Assembly: GCA_032622095.1 (NCBI GenBank)
Contig: CP136066.1
Location: forward strand, 208,137,655-208,201,654
Reading direction: 5' to 3'
Source: Siphonodentalium dalli
Lineage: Eukaryota > Mollusca > Scaphopoda > Gadilida > Siphonodentaliidae
Length of the DNA stretch: 64,000 bases
A program made the translations under genes and the position numbers. Each line of letters starts with the position of its first letter. The first letter of the stretch is position 1. The notes beneath the pieces were generated by a model. The model was not told the origin of the DNA. It ran no database searches and was given only the letters and a program-made list of their open reading frames with translations. Below are positions 1 through 10,865 of this stretch, in pieces.

Positions 1-354
1 CCCCACTATTAAATTGTTGTCAAATCAAACTAAGAGAACAATTTCAACATGTTGTTGGTGTTAAATTTCAACCAATCTATTGTAAGATAAGAAATTTGTA
101 ACTGTTGAACATTTTGACCAAAGTTGGGGATAGACACCAATTAAGCACCCTCCCCAAGTCCCCCCCCCCCCCCCCACCACCCCAATTACGTCATAACCTA
201 TCAATGATTCAGTTGAACATGATTTCATAAAATATATTCATGTCTGGGCGACAAACATGTGTAAATGTCCCCAGGCAGACTTCATGGGAGGAAATATGAT
301 GACGCTGGCATTGAAATATTGTCATACCTGGATCGTTCAATAATGTCCAGATTA

Positions 355-2407
355 AAGCCGGGCGCACACGTCGGAACATTGTTGTACAACATTATTGTAT
401 GGGTCATACAACATTGTTGTAAGCGTCCGCACACGCTACAACAAAATGACACAACAAATGTTATACAACAATGTTGTGACTAGCCGCACACGGCGAATAT
501 TTGTTGTACAACAAGTCACGTGATAAAACGTTATCAAGTCACGTGTTGGCTGCATACTAATTTCAGCTCTGGGTTTTTCCCCCCAGGTTGATAGATGCGG
601 AAAGCATGCACCAGGCTCGATTTTGCCACGAATCTCTTCCCTGTGCCTGGCTAACGCACGTTATATATATACACTGAACGGATTTGGACAAATTTAGTAC
701 TTTTTCATAGAATAGGTTATATGGAGTTATCATTATTAAACCTCCAGGCCATATATAATTTGGTTATTTTGTACCTCTTGTGTTATTGGGGAGGGGATAT
801 CAGGAGTTATTATTAGACCTCCTTTATTAAGCTATATGGAGTGGTGGGTGAGGGCATAATATACACCAAACATGGACCTTGTTTTTTGTTTAATTTGGAC
901 AGAGTTACTCTTACAAGTGTTTATAAATAAATCTCATGTCCTTTCATTATTAAAGGGAATTTTGGAAGGAGCGTGTAAGTCATGGACCTTGATTTCGAAC
1001 CTTTGTTCATATTAACTTTTTTTTTAAATCGGCGCAGGCTTTGACCAATGATACATGACTGAGCGTAACATGTTATTAGGTTCAAAATATGATGTAATTG
1101 TATTTACCAGCTGCACGAATGAGCGATAGCCAACTTCTGTGTTGAATATATTGTTATTTTCACTTCTATGTCTTGGTGAATTAACTTCCTATCCAAGGGA
1201 ATGACACACCCACATCTTGAAAATTGTACAGGTCTGGGTGAATCAACAATAAGCGGGATCACTGAGTTGTGGCGATATTGGATTCATCCAGCTCTGACCC
1301 ATGGTTTCAGAGATTCATCCAACTCCGGTTGTGTGGCTCTATAGGGCTCAGGTCAACGTTCTCGAACAGCATTTCCATATGTGGAAGTCATGAATAATTC
1401 ATGACTTCCACACAGAGAATACCACTACAGAACCCCCGACCCATAGTTCCAAAACCATGGAACCGGGCATGGTAGGTCCAATATGGACATGACTAGCATG
1501 AGCCAGAGACAGCCAGATAGGGCATATTGATCGACAATAGCCGATCGGGAAATAATCGACTGATTGATTTTCCACAGCCATAACGGTTGCATAACAAATG
1601 TTTCGCTCTCTAAAATATTTGTTAATGTTATTTGAACTTATTTCTCAATTGGTATAATTTAACTATAAATTTTCACGGTAAACATCCATCAATTCTACGT
1701 GTAAATAGGAACCGGCAAATAATTTATAGTCAAGTTTGGCTATTATTATAGATAAATCGGTGCCGGTGGTTCAAATTCAATCAATTTAAATTTTCAGACC
1801 TGTACAAGCTGCATACAGTGTAGTTTGTACAAATTACTATTGGCAAGACATGGGAAGTGTAAAACCATTGGATAGAAAATGTATTCACCAAGACCTATAT
1901 TATGCAGTAGTCAGTGCAGTAGACCCTACTGGAGAACTGAACTGAAGTCTGGACCTGTGAGTGTGAACACAGAACAGGAGAATCATTCTCACTCTCAGAA
2001 ATGACAGAATTCCATGTGCTGGTGAATAAAATCAAATCACATTTCGAACCCAGGAACCACTCCGCTCGGTCAAACTATATCGTTTCTCAATGTCTGCGCC
2101 TATTTTGTATGAAAGCATGCTTCAGTTTTCAATGTTAGTTCAAAATATCGACTGTAATAAATTTCGAGGTGGGAGCCGCCATGTTTCTCTTCACCTTGAG
2201 ATTTTACGCTGTACGTCATAGACTAAAAATAGAACGCTGTCCATCCATTGGCTACAACAAGCAACAAAATCAAAATAATTTGATCTCTCACAACATTGTT
2301 GCACAACAAATATCTGTTGCGTACAACAAAAAACAGACCACCGCACACCTACAACAATGTTGTACAACATTGTTGTACAACATTGTTGCGACGTGTGCCG
2401 TTGGCTT
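355..2407. mobile_element. TIR element with TTGTTGTACAAC palindromes, non-autonomous
   Basis: The left end AAGCCGGGCGCACACGTCGG and the complement of the right end (AAGCC, then CGGCACACGTCGCAACA) match for about 80 bp, both flanked by TA. Both terminal regions are packed with ACAACATTGTTGT and TTGTTGTACAAC palindromes separated by GC-rich GCACACG words. The 1.7 kb interior (about 520-2230) contains no supportable coding sequence. The TA flanks suggest a TA-targeting superfamily, which is inference. A similar CACACG-type border occurs near 61075. Confidence 0.5.
1381..1413. repeat. Short near-perfect palindrome
   Basis: TGTGGAAGTCATGAAT is followed almost immediately by its complement, giving 16-bp arms. 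It is isolated inside the TTGTTGTACAAC element, with no obvious role. Confidence 0.6.
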
Positions 2408-2409
2408 TA

Positions 2410-3440
2410 GTAAATGAATATAACATCTCATATTCTCCTGAGAGTAGATTTATGTTACCATTGGTCATTTATGTAGGCGGGCATGATTATGATACTATAC
2501 TCACCGGGACTTTAAATATTTTATTAATGTCACTTAATCTCCCGTATTCAGCTGCCGTATTAGGTATTTATTATTAGTTATTAGTTATTTCTTAATATAT
2601 CTGTTCTATTATGCAAATTACATAAGCTACAGTCATTATTTGATTTAAAATGTCAGATACACAAGACGATTTTCGGACCAAAGTGCAGAAATTGTTCGAA
2701 TAAATATTATGTACAGAACCGTCACAGCCATGATTGGTTTGAAATAGAACCGTAACACGCACCCGTGTTGATTACGAGGCCACAGCTCCCAATTATCAAC
2801 CCCTATCGGGATACTTTCTCAGCTATTTTACAGAAGAATAACACGAGTATACTTTATAGTCAGTGTTAGTCTTCAGAATGCGTTTCATATTTTATACGCC
2901 ACGAAAAACAAAGAAATTGCGTCCACGTGGCTTGATTTTCAGTGATAACATGTTGATATTTACGCGTTAACTCGCTAATACCGAGTTAATTGTGGTCTAG
3001 AGTTCAGGTTTCGATAACACGGCACTTCTGCAGCCTCTGTTCATTCAGGAAAGTATAATATATTCAAGATATCTATAATTATACGTGATTTTGTCACAAA
3101 AATGATTATTTTCAATCATCAGGAACCGTAACAAATCAGGCAAGAACCATCACAATACCGGCGATAGAACGACTTCCGATGTAACAGTTCCTACACAGTG
3201 AATCAAATAAGGGTAGTTTTTCTTAACAGCATCAATTTGCCCTGCCATAATCATAGGAGTTCAGCAAATGAGCAGGACCACTTATGAACTACACTTGCGA
3301 TAACCCCGACCACATATTATCGGCACGCACTGTGACGTAAGAGCTTAGCGCAATGATGTCGATTTCAATGCCGGAACTTTATTATTATTACATTAATTAT
3401 AATATAATTATGATATTCGATTTATGTTGGTTTATTTAAT
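2410..3440. other. AT-rich non-coding stretch with one repeat monomer
   Basis: No gene is visible. At about 3215-3290 (TTTCTTAACAGCATCAATTT, then CATAATCATAGGAGTTCAGC and AGCAGGACC) lies a single monomer related to the 29-bp array at 22.5 kb. Confidence 0.5.
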
Positions 3441-3445
3441 ATTGA

Positions 3446-3527
3446 CAGCAGGGTTGGAACCCGCGCCAACCTCGTCTAGCCTAGACTTCGAGTATCTTAT
3501 CCATGCACATGATGCACGACCTTTTAA
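3446..3527 (-). repeat. tRNA-Arg-like relic (probable SINE head or pseudo-tRNA)
   Basis: The minus strand contains ATGGATAAGATACTCGA, then a hairpin, then GCGGGTTCCAACCC. The first resembles the D-arm (A box) of arginine tRNAs and the second matches the RGTTCNANNCC B box. The acceptor stem does not pair and the anticodon region has extra bases, so it is not a working tRNA; a tRNA-derived SINE head is the likeliest reading. Confidence 0.35.
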
Positions 3528-3540
3528 TCTGCCAGAATCT

Positions 3541-4118
3541 TAAAGATGCATTATTCGAATTAACGCTCCTAAATTTCTATTTCTTTGGCTTCAGGGGTAA
3601 AAAATATTTCATTCAAGTCGAGGAACTCACCAATCGAACCTCAGAGTGATCAGATATCGATTTTTGAAGTTTTTTATTTCTCGAGTTGTGCAATTATTTG
3701 TGGCCCAGAAAAACGTCGTCAAATAGACGGTCTCGGACATAATTGCGGATGAAGATGGATAACTCTAAAATCAAGTGATAATACGGCCAAATTACGTGAT
3801 ATTCAAGTGATAATACGGCCACATTTCGTTGAACAAAATAATAACAAGTTTCTGCTCGTTTTGAAATCCAAAACCGCCGGATAGTTTTCGACATAATAAA
3901 AATGTCATATTGATTTTAGAGTTATCCATCTTCATCCGCAATTTGTCCGAGACCGTCCGTTTGAGCACGTGTTTCTGCGCCACATAGCTCGAGAAATAAC
4001 ACACTTCAAAAATCACTCTGAGTTTTGATGGGTGGGTTCCTCGAATCAAATATATTTTACCCTCGAAGCCAAAGAAATAGTAATTTATGAGTGTCTGATC
4101 GGATTGAGTATCTTTAAC
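3541..4118. mobile_element. Foldback element with ~240-bp inverted arms
   Basis: The left arm (TATTTCTTTGGCTTCAGGGG ... GCGGATGAAGATGGATAAC) is repeated in inverted orientation on the right (GTTATCCATCTTCATCCGC ... CTCGAAGCCAAAGAAATAG). The centre (about 3785-3910) holds a segment ending in ACCGCCGGATAGTTTTCGAC that recurs directly at 4525-4590. No coding sequence. A partial copy lies at 8270-8690. Confidence 0.55.
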
Positions 4119-4524
4119 ATGTGATATGATTACTAAAACGTTGCCACTTCGGCATTTATGCAAATACCTTTGACTGAAAAACTTTCATTTTTCTTAAAGT
4201 TGTGCCTCATTGCTTGAAAAGGAAAGGTTAACCCGTTCTATGCTAAATGCTCATTGACGAGTAGTTTGCTCAGGAAATGTTCATGTAATAAGTTCAACAA
4301 ACGACCATATGTGAACTTATTATCCTGAACATTTACCATCAATGAATATTAATTCTTCTGTAGATGAATTATAATTTCGTCTGACTCTCGTCTGCTCATA
4401 TATCTTTAACACCACTCCAAATTAATAATATACTATTCCAATGTATAATTTTAAAACTGAGTGGGAGAATCCATTTAGTATAGAAGGGGTTAACATGAGG
4501 CCGAGCGCGGTCAGTATATCATCT

Positions 4525-4590
4525 AAAGTTTCTGCTCGTTTTGAAATCCAAAACCGCCGGATAGTTTTCGACATAATAAAAATGTCATAT
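4525..4590 (+). repeat. Direct copy of the foldback centre
   Basis: The segment from TTTCTGCTCGTTTTGAAATC to AAAAATGTCATATT is essentially identical to 3849-3911, so the centre of the foldback was duplicated or captured separately. Confidence 0.65.
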
Positions 4591-5001
4591 TCTGTCATGT
4601 GTTTTTTATTTATTGCGCGATGTAATTCTATAGGCATTGAATATTAAACGTTGATTGTGCACTATGTCTCACCGTTTGCAAAACCAATTTATGTTTCAAT
4701 ATTTATGACGAAGTCATCATCATTATTGTTGCCGCAAACATATTTTATGCGGATGGATCGGGGTTGACTGTGGTGCCCGCAAAACCGCAATGTAGAGTTC
4801 AGTCGCCTGATATGCTGGCCTGACCGCTGCCACCGCACACAGAGAGCGAGGAAATCACTGATTGTTTTATTTAAGACTTTTGCCAACGGTTGGTAAGAAT
4901 TCACTCTGCATTATTCTGAGAAACCGAACAATTCATATGATAATTGGCTACATCAAGCCAGAATTAATTGGAACTGACAAAACATTTTAATATGAACTGT
5001 A

Positions 5002-5145
5002 GCCCGAGCTGGACCTTCATCAGGACAGTCGAAATATTATAACTACATCTTCACAGTACAGCAATCAATTACAGGTAATTGATTGATGTACTGTGAAGAT
5101 GTAGTTCTAATATTTCGACTGTCCTGATGAAGGTCCAGCTCGGGC
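5002..5145. repeat. 144-bp palindrome (hairpin MITE-like)
   Basis: GCCCGAGCTGGACCTTCATC at the left is mirrored by GATGAAGGTCCAGCTCGGGC at the right, with arms of about 70 bp. The right arm includes CTGATGA followed by a GGTCC/GGGCC stem and GAAC, resembling half of a hammerhead core. Confidence 0.7.
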
Positions 5146-5168
5146 CGAACGCTTGACATTAAAGAGTT

Positions 5169-8100
5169 ACAAGAAAACTAAGATGCATGCATCAGGTCGG
5201 CCGTGAACTATCTACCATAGAATTGTTGTAGCTATCGATTATACATTTTGAAACACCTGTCTGTATGTATGTATGTGTGTATGCATGAATGCATGTGTGT
5301 ATGTGTTATAGACTCTAACACTGCTCGAATTTGGTATTTAACGTGTCAACTTGACCTCGCTCATAGGCATGTTTCTGGACCTTGACCGATCCGACTAAAA
5401 ATTTGTGTGTATGACTACTTCGATCCCGGGAGCAATATGGACGGGTCCAATTTCACGTGGGACCATGTTCTCGAACGTGCTGATATAGGAATGTTTCTGG
5501 ACCAATTGAACAATAGTTTGGCCAGACGCTGTATATACTGGGTACTGACTGTCCAGATGGAGGCGATCACAAAAACATTCCTAACTAGCCCGAACGAAGT
5601 CGAGTACATCAGCTAGTCTAATATATATTTTGGACATTTGTCTGTCTGTTTGTCTGTTAGCTATGGCCGGGAAAACTGCCTGACAGATTTGACGAAATTT
5701 GATACCTAGGGGAAATTATTTCCAGGGAGTATTTTGGACGGGTCAAATGTTGATCCCGACCTGACTTTGACATTCAAAAAGATCAATTCAAGGTCAAATC
5801 TGGTAAAACGGAAGTATTTCAACGAAATTTGATACCTACTGTTACTTTTGTCCCAGGAGTGTTTCGGGTGGGTCAAATCATGACTTTGACCTGATCTTGA
5901 CATTCAAAATTGTCAATTCAAGGTCAAATCGGGTAAAGCCGGGCGGATTTCGACGGGTACTTTTGTCGTAACTTTTGTCCGGGGAGTGTTTTGGACGGGT
6001 CAAATCGTGACCCCGACATGACCTTCACCTTTAAAATAGTCAATTCAAGGTTAAATCGCGCAATTCTCCGAAAATCAGAGGGGAACATCCCGGACGAAGT
6101 CGGGTCCACCAGCTACTATTATATATTTCTAGATTTAGTTACAAACTAAATACCTGTATATTGTACAAAGAAATGTTTGACAAATATATCTGTATCAATA
6201 TTAGCATGCGGGTCATTAAAATAGATACGACGAAATTTTTTTTTTATATTTCAAATGATGACAGGAATGCGGAAAGTTGAAGTACCTACGTAATACTGGC
6301 TATCCGCATGAAGAGATATACAATGTACATGTATATAAAAACCAAAATAGAAGATGACTGCTGGCGACAATGTTTTCCAAAAAAAATTCAAAGCATTCGA
6401 TAGCTCCCATCTAGTTGTCAGCCCGAAGATCAATATGGAGTTTGGTGACTATCAGATGAGGGATATGTCTGTACAGTTGCTAAACAATTCAGTCATGCAA
6501 ACAGGATCAAAGAGTAAGATACCAAATTGCTGCCTGTGGTAATGTTTTTTAACGAAATTCGGGAAAATTAGATTACTCTCACGCTGGTTATCCAGAAGAT
6601 CATTGTGGAATCTGGTGACGATCGGACAAGGGGTGTCGTCTGTAGGATCAACCAAATTATTTAGCCATAAAAATAGTAAAATTGAAGATCACCGCTGGCA
6701 GTGATGTCTTCACAAGGACAGTTTGAGAACAAAATATGGCTCACATCTAGCGGTGACCCAAAATATCCACATGAGAAAAAGTTCTCCAATAAAAGCTGGC
6801 TGCAGGGTGCGCCAATTGATTCAAATTCGAAATTTAGCAGGGTGTACTGCTTGTGGCCATGTTTTCCCCGCAAATTTGATAGACTGATTGACAAAACCAC
6901 TGAATCCGTTGAATCAATATACATGTATACATGGATTAATTTATATGCATTGTTATACACAGTACTGGTATATAAAGGTACTGAAAATAACTATATTACT
7001 AGTATACATAAAATAAACCATATATCATGGCTATGGGTTCATGGCAGCTGAGAACTTGGTGTGAATTAAAGAGTGGTGGTTTCTCAAGCATATATAACCC
7101 TCCACGTTAGAAACATGCCATTAAATGTCATAAGTATAATCTAGCTTGAGGATAGAAGTGATCCATAAAACCCCCCTTAATTCAACCAGGTCCTCGCGCG
7201 ATGTATGGTCGATCACATGATGATCTAGGGGGGATTAGAATTGTTGTATAAAAACAGCACTGCGTGTAAATATAAAATAAAATAGTGCTACATCTTATTA
7301 CAGATTATTGCCATATATAATCAGTGATTATACATACAGTCTGACAAAATGTTTTATGTTCACTTTATAAACTCCACTGAGTCATCTTTGTCATGTATTG
7401 AATTTGATATCTTTTGTTAACAGTTTATAAATTATGTATGTCTCGTGTTCGTTATTATATTATATACACTTTATAGTGTGTTTTCAGAACGAAAAAAAAA
7501 ATGAATAAAATCAACAAATTTGTAAATTTAAAAACAATTCAAACGTTGTTGTATTCCATGTCCCAGCCCGGACATATACACCAAATTTCAATAATATTCA
7601 TTGAGAAACAACGGACAAAACGCTATATAACACCCGTATACATATTTTATTCCGAGCCAGACTCATCCTCGGGTACATGTTATAGTAGGTACCGAATTGA
7701 CACACGTCGACTGGGGCGAGTTGGCCCTGGGGCGATTAGGCCGATTCCGGCACCTTCTATAATTTACAGTATGTATCCGTTTACGCGTAGTTTACTTTAG
7801 AAAGTTCCGCAATTAATACCGTAAATAGAGCGACCATATTTGACAGAGAATGCCTCTGTTATTGATTATCAAGTTGCTATACATTAAAAACGACAAATTC
7901 ACATGCTCGTTCAAGTGCAGTAGTCTATTTTCCCCATGTTAAAGGACATCCACAAATACTAAATAACGCTAACCTACTGCCGAATGTTTTACACGACAAC
8001 TGTTAACATATTTGGGCTGAATTCATCTGACGCGGTATTATTCCTCAAAATAAACAACAAAACCATCGTTACTTGGAAATGTAGTTTGGGCTAACATTTA

Positions 8101-8181
8101 CATAAATCCTCCACATCATTTATTCGACACACACGTCAGATGAAAAACAGACATGAAGTAACCGGCCAAATTGGCCGAAAT
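5169..8181 (+). mobile_element. Unclassified ~3.4-kb repeat element, copy A (3.0 kb)
   Basis: One of three copies sharing the start ACAAGAAAACTAAGATGCAT and the end CCGGCCAAATTGGCCGAAAT. The ends are not inverted repeats of each other, but each carries a short palindrome (GATGCATGCATC; CGGCCAAATTGGCCG). The interior has a tetranucleotide GTAT run, degenerate ~110-bp repeats rich in TTCAAGGTCAAAT, and '-AGATGACTGCTGGCGAC-' repeats. Copy A lacks about 490 bp present in B and C (absent near 7345) and keeps about 130 bp they lack (about 6345-6470). The small ORFs do not look selected. Confidence 0.75.
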
Positions 8182-8269
8182 AATGCTACAGTTTATTATA
8201 ATAACGTCCCTGATCTGGAGGACAATGGCTGCTATGAATCATTTTAATATGCATAATCCGATTAAGAGT

Positions 8270-8690
8270 TATTAGATATCGACGTTTGAAATCTATTATT
8301 TTTCACCATCGAGAATTATTAGTGGCCCAGTAAACAGTCGACGAGCCTACGGTCTCGGACCAAATTGCGGATGAAGATGGATAACTTTAAAATCAAGAGG
8401 CTTTGTGTTGATAATAAGGCCAAATTTGGTCGAACAAAATGTTGATAGATAACACGTTTCGGGCAATTTTATACTAGAGTTCACAGTAGTTAGTTAGTAT
8501 TAATTTTATACTAGAGTTCACAGTAGTTAGTTAGTATTAATTTTATACTAGAGTTCACAGTGGTTAGCATTATACTTTTGGGCAACTAATTGATTCTGAT
8601 AACTGGAGCGGCATTTCTAAAATGTTATTGTTGTTGTTGAAATTTGATTATATGGGGACCATCGAATCGGATTGAGTACCTTTAAATAAA
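8270..8690 (+). repeat. Partial copy of the 3.5-kb foldback family
   Basis: It shares GACCAAATTGCGGATGAAGA, the following GGATAACTTTAAAATCAAG and ATCGGATTGAGTACCTTTAA with 3541-4118. It is interrupted by a 37-bp triplication. Confidence 0.5.
8467..8575 (+). repeat. 37-bp tandem repeat, 3 copies
   Basis: The unit begins AATTTTATACTAGAGTTCAC and ends GTTAGTTAGTATT; the third copy is degenerate at its end. Confidence 0.85.
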
Positions 8691-8772
8691 AAATGTGAGA
8701 TTTAATTACGAAAATATACGTGATGGCAGCGGTCAGACGAGCGTGGCAAGGGAACTTAACTCTGCCTTGCAA

Positions 8773-9350
8773 CTTGCATGGGTGGCCTCGTGGTACTTGC
8801 ATGGGTGGCCTCGTGGTACTTGCATGGGTGGCCTCGTGGTACTTGCATGGGTGGCCTCGTGGTACTTACATGGGTGGCCTCGTGGTACTTACATGGGTGG
8901 CCTCGTGGTACTTACATGGGTGGCCTCGTGGTACTTACATGTGTGGCCTCGTGGTACTTACATGGGTGGTCTCGTGGTACTTACACGGGTGGCCTCGTGG
9001 TACTTACATGGGTGGCCTCGTGGTACTTACATGGTGGCCTCGTGGTACTTACATGTGTGGCCTCGTGGTACTTACATGGGTGGCCTCGTGGTACTTACAT
9101 GGGTGGCCTCGTGGTACTTACATGGGTGGCCTCGTGGTACTTACATGGGTGGCCTCGTGGTACTTACATGGGTGGCCTCGTGGTACTTACATGGGTGGCC
9201 TCGTGGTACTTACATGGGTGGCCTCGTGGTACTTACATGGGTGGCCTCGTGGTACTTACATGGGTGGCCTCGTGGTACTCACATGGGTGGCCTCGTGGTA
9301 CTTACATGGGTGGCCTCGTGGTACTTACATGGGTGGCCTCGTGGTACTTG
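8773..9350 (+). repeat. 23-bp minisatellite, about 25 copies
   Basis: The unit is CATGGGTGGCCTCGTGGTA plus CTTA or CTTG. The period is not a multiple of three and the unit has no stop in any forward frame, so all three frames stay open and spell the same 23-residue period. One monomer is 2 bp shorter and several carry single substitutions. It is not coding. Confidence 0.95.
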
Positions 9351-9410
9351 GCAGAATGTACACCGAACTAAAAGAAGTCAAATGCCTCTGATGAAGAGCG
9401 TCCATGCTTT

Positions 9411-9485
9411 GGTTTCGGTATATAGATAATAATGTGGTATATATAGATAATAAAGTGTTATATATAGATAATAAAGTGGTATATA
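9411..9485 (+). repeat. AT-rich ~21-bp minisatellite, block 1
   Basis: Repeats of ATAGATAATAAAGTGGTATA. Related blocks lie at 9788-9933 and 10483-10560, so a single array was split by insertions. Confidence 0.75.
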
Positions 9486-9489
9486 TTTC

Positions 9490-9788
9490 TTAGAAATGAC
9501 AAATTATGAGAAGTTCAGATTTATTATGCAGAATGAACAAATTGCAACCGTTAACGTTATATGCGACATGATCCGGTCTTTCTTCACCATTCGAGACAAT
9601 ATACATAATGTCTAATAAAAGCAAGTATACCTGAGATTTTATGACAGTAAATTCACGAGCGTATATGCATATCGTATGTGATTACTCATGTTCAATTATA
9701 TCTTATGTTGATATATGTTGTATTTATTATATGTGCAACTGCCCATTGGGTGTATTTTGCATTAAAATCTTATCTTATCTTATCTTAT
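9490..9788 (+). mobile_element. LINE/SINE 3' end with (ATCTT)n tail
   Basis: A non-coding stretch ends in CATTAAAATCTTATCTTATC with about four TCTTA units. Short tandem tails of this type mark the 3' end of several non-LTR retrotransposons and of SINEs that borrow their machinery. It splits the AT-rich minisatellite, consistent with insertion into it. Confidence 0.5.
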
Positions 9789-9933
9789 AGATACTAAAGT
9801 GGTATATATATAATAAAGTGTTATGTAGATAATAAAGTGGTATATAGATAATAAAGCGGTATATATAGATAATAAAGTGGTATATATAATAATAAAGTGG
9901 TCTGTTGATAATAAAGTGGTATATATATATATA
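9788..9933 (+). repeat. AT-rich ~21-bp minisatellite, block 2
   Basis: Same AGATAATAAAGTGGTATAT unit as block 1, with variants. Confidence 0.75.
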
Positions 9934-10475
9934 ACTAGAAGGTGACCCGACTTCGTCCGGGCTTTGACCTTGAATTGTCCATTTTGAAGACCAAGGTGAG
10001 GTTGGGTCACGATTTGACCCGTCCAAAACACTGCCCGGACACAAGTACCCGGCAAAAGTACCCGTCAAAATCCATCCGGTTTTACCCGATTTGACCTCGA
10101 ATTGATCATTTTGAAGGTCAAGGTCAGGTCGGGGTCACGACTCGACCCGCCAAAAACACTCAGTGGACAAAAGTAACCCCACGTATCAAATTTCGTCCAC
10201 ATCCCATCAAAATTTGCGATTTGACCTTGAATTGACCAGATTTCAAGGTCACGTTGCACGGGCAAATGAATAGGCTTATGAGACTCCCCTGTCGAAAGTA
10301 CCCACACATACCAAGTTTCATCGAAATCCCGTGATATTCGGGCGTTTGACCTTGAAATGACACGCTTTCAAGGTCACGTCGCACGGGCAAATTAATAGGT
10401 TTATGCCACTCTCCGGCCGAAGGTACCCCCACATACCAAGTTTCATCAAAATCCCGTGATATTCGGGCGTTTATA
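9934..10475 (+). repeat. Degenerate ~110-bp repeats rich in GGTCA
   Basis: Begins ACTAGAAGGTGACCCGACTT and continues with units containing TTTGACCTTGAATTGACC, TTCAAGGTCACG and ACATACCAAGTTTCATC. Related units occur inside elements A, B and C and near 38 kb. Frames across it have no protein-like conservation. Confidence 0.7.
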
Positions 10476-10482
10476 TATAGTA

Positions 10483-10780
10483 TCTCTGGTGGTATATATA
10501 GATAATAAAGTGGTATAAAGATAGTAATTTGGTATATAGATAATAAATCGGTATTTAGATAATACAGATTATGATTTTTGTACTCCCCATCAAGGTATAC
10601 AAAACTAATAAATGTTTTATATACCAGAAAATAATTAGATCCTATCCATGGTACGTTTTATATACTAGAAAATAATTATATCCTATCCATGGTACGTTTT
10701 ATATACTAGAAAAACGTTTTATATATCAGAAAATAATTATATCCTATCCGTGATATGTTTTATATATACCAGACAGTGAT
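10483..10780 (+). repeat. AT-rich minisatellite block 3 and ~41-bp repeats
   Basis: First AGATAATAAAGTGGTATA units, then about four copies of a unit containing AAAATAATTATATCCTATCC and ATGGTACGTTTTATATAC. Confidence 0.7.
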
Positions 10781-10865
10781 TAGATCGGACCTTGAGGTTC
10801 AAAAGGGGATATTTAATACCTTTTGGATTTTTGTCAGGCTAAAAAGAATTCCAAAGATCGTCTCT

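Noticed and set aside
3446-3527. Functional tRNA gene
   Set aside because: A and B box resemblance only; the acceptor stem does not pair and the anticodon arm has extra bases.
6701-7051. 116-129-codon ORF shared by copies A, B and C
   Set aside because: The two A/C differences I could read in the shared part both change residues, and the ORF ends differ. There is no start context or recognisable domain.
8695-9429. Overlapping 197-244-codon ORFs in the plus strand
   Set aside because: They are produced by a stop-free 23-bp minisatellite in all three frames; no protein-like composition or splice context.
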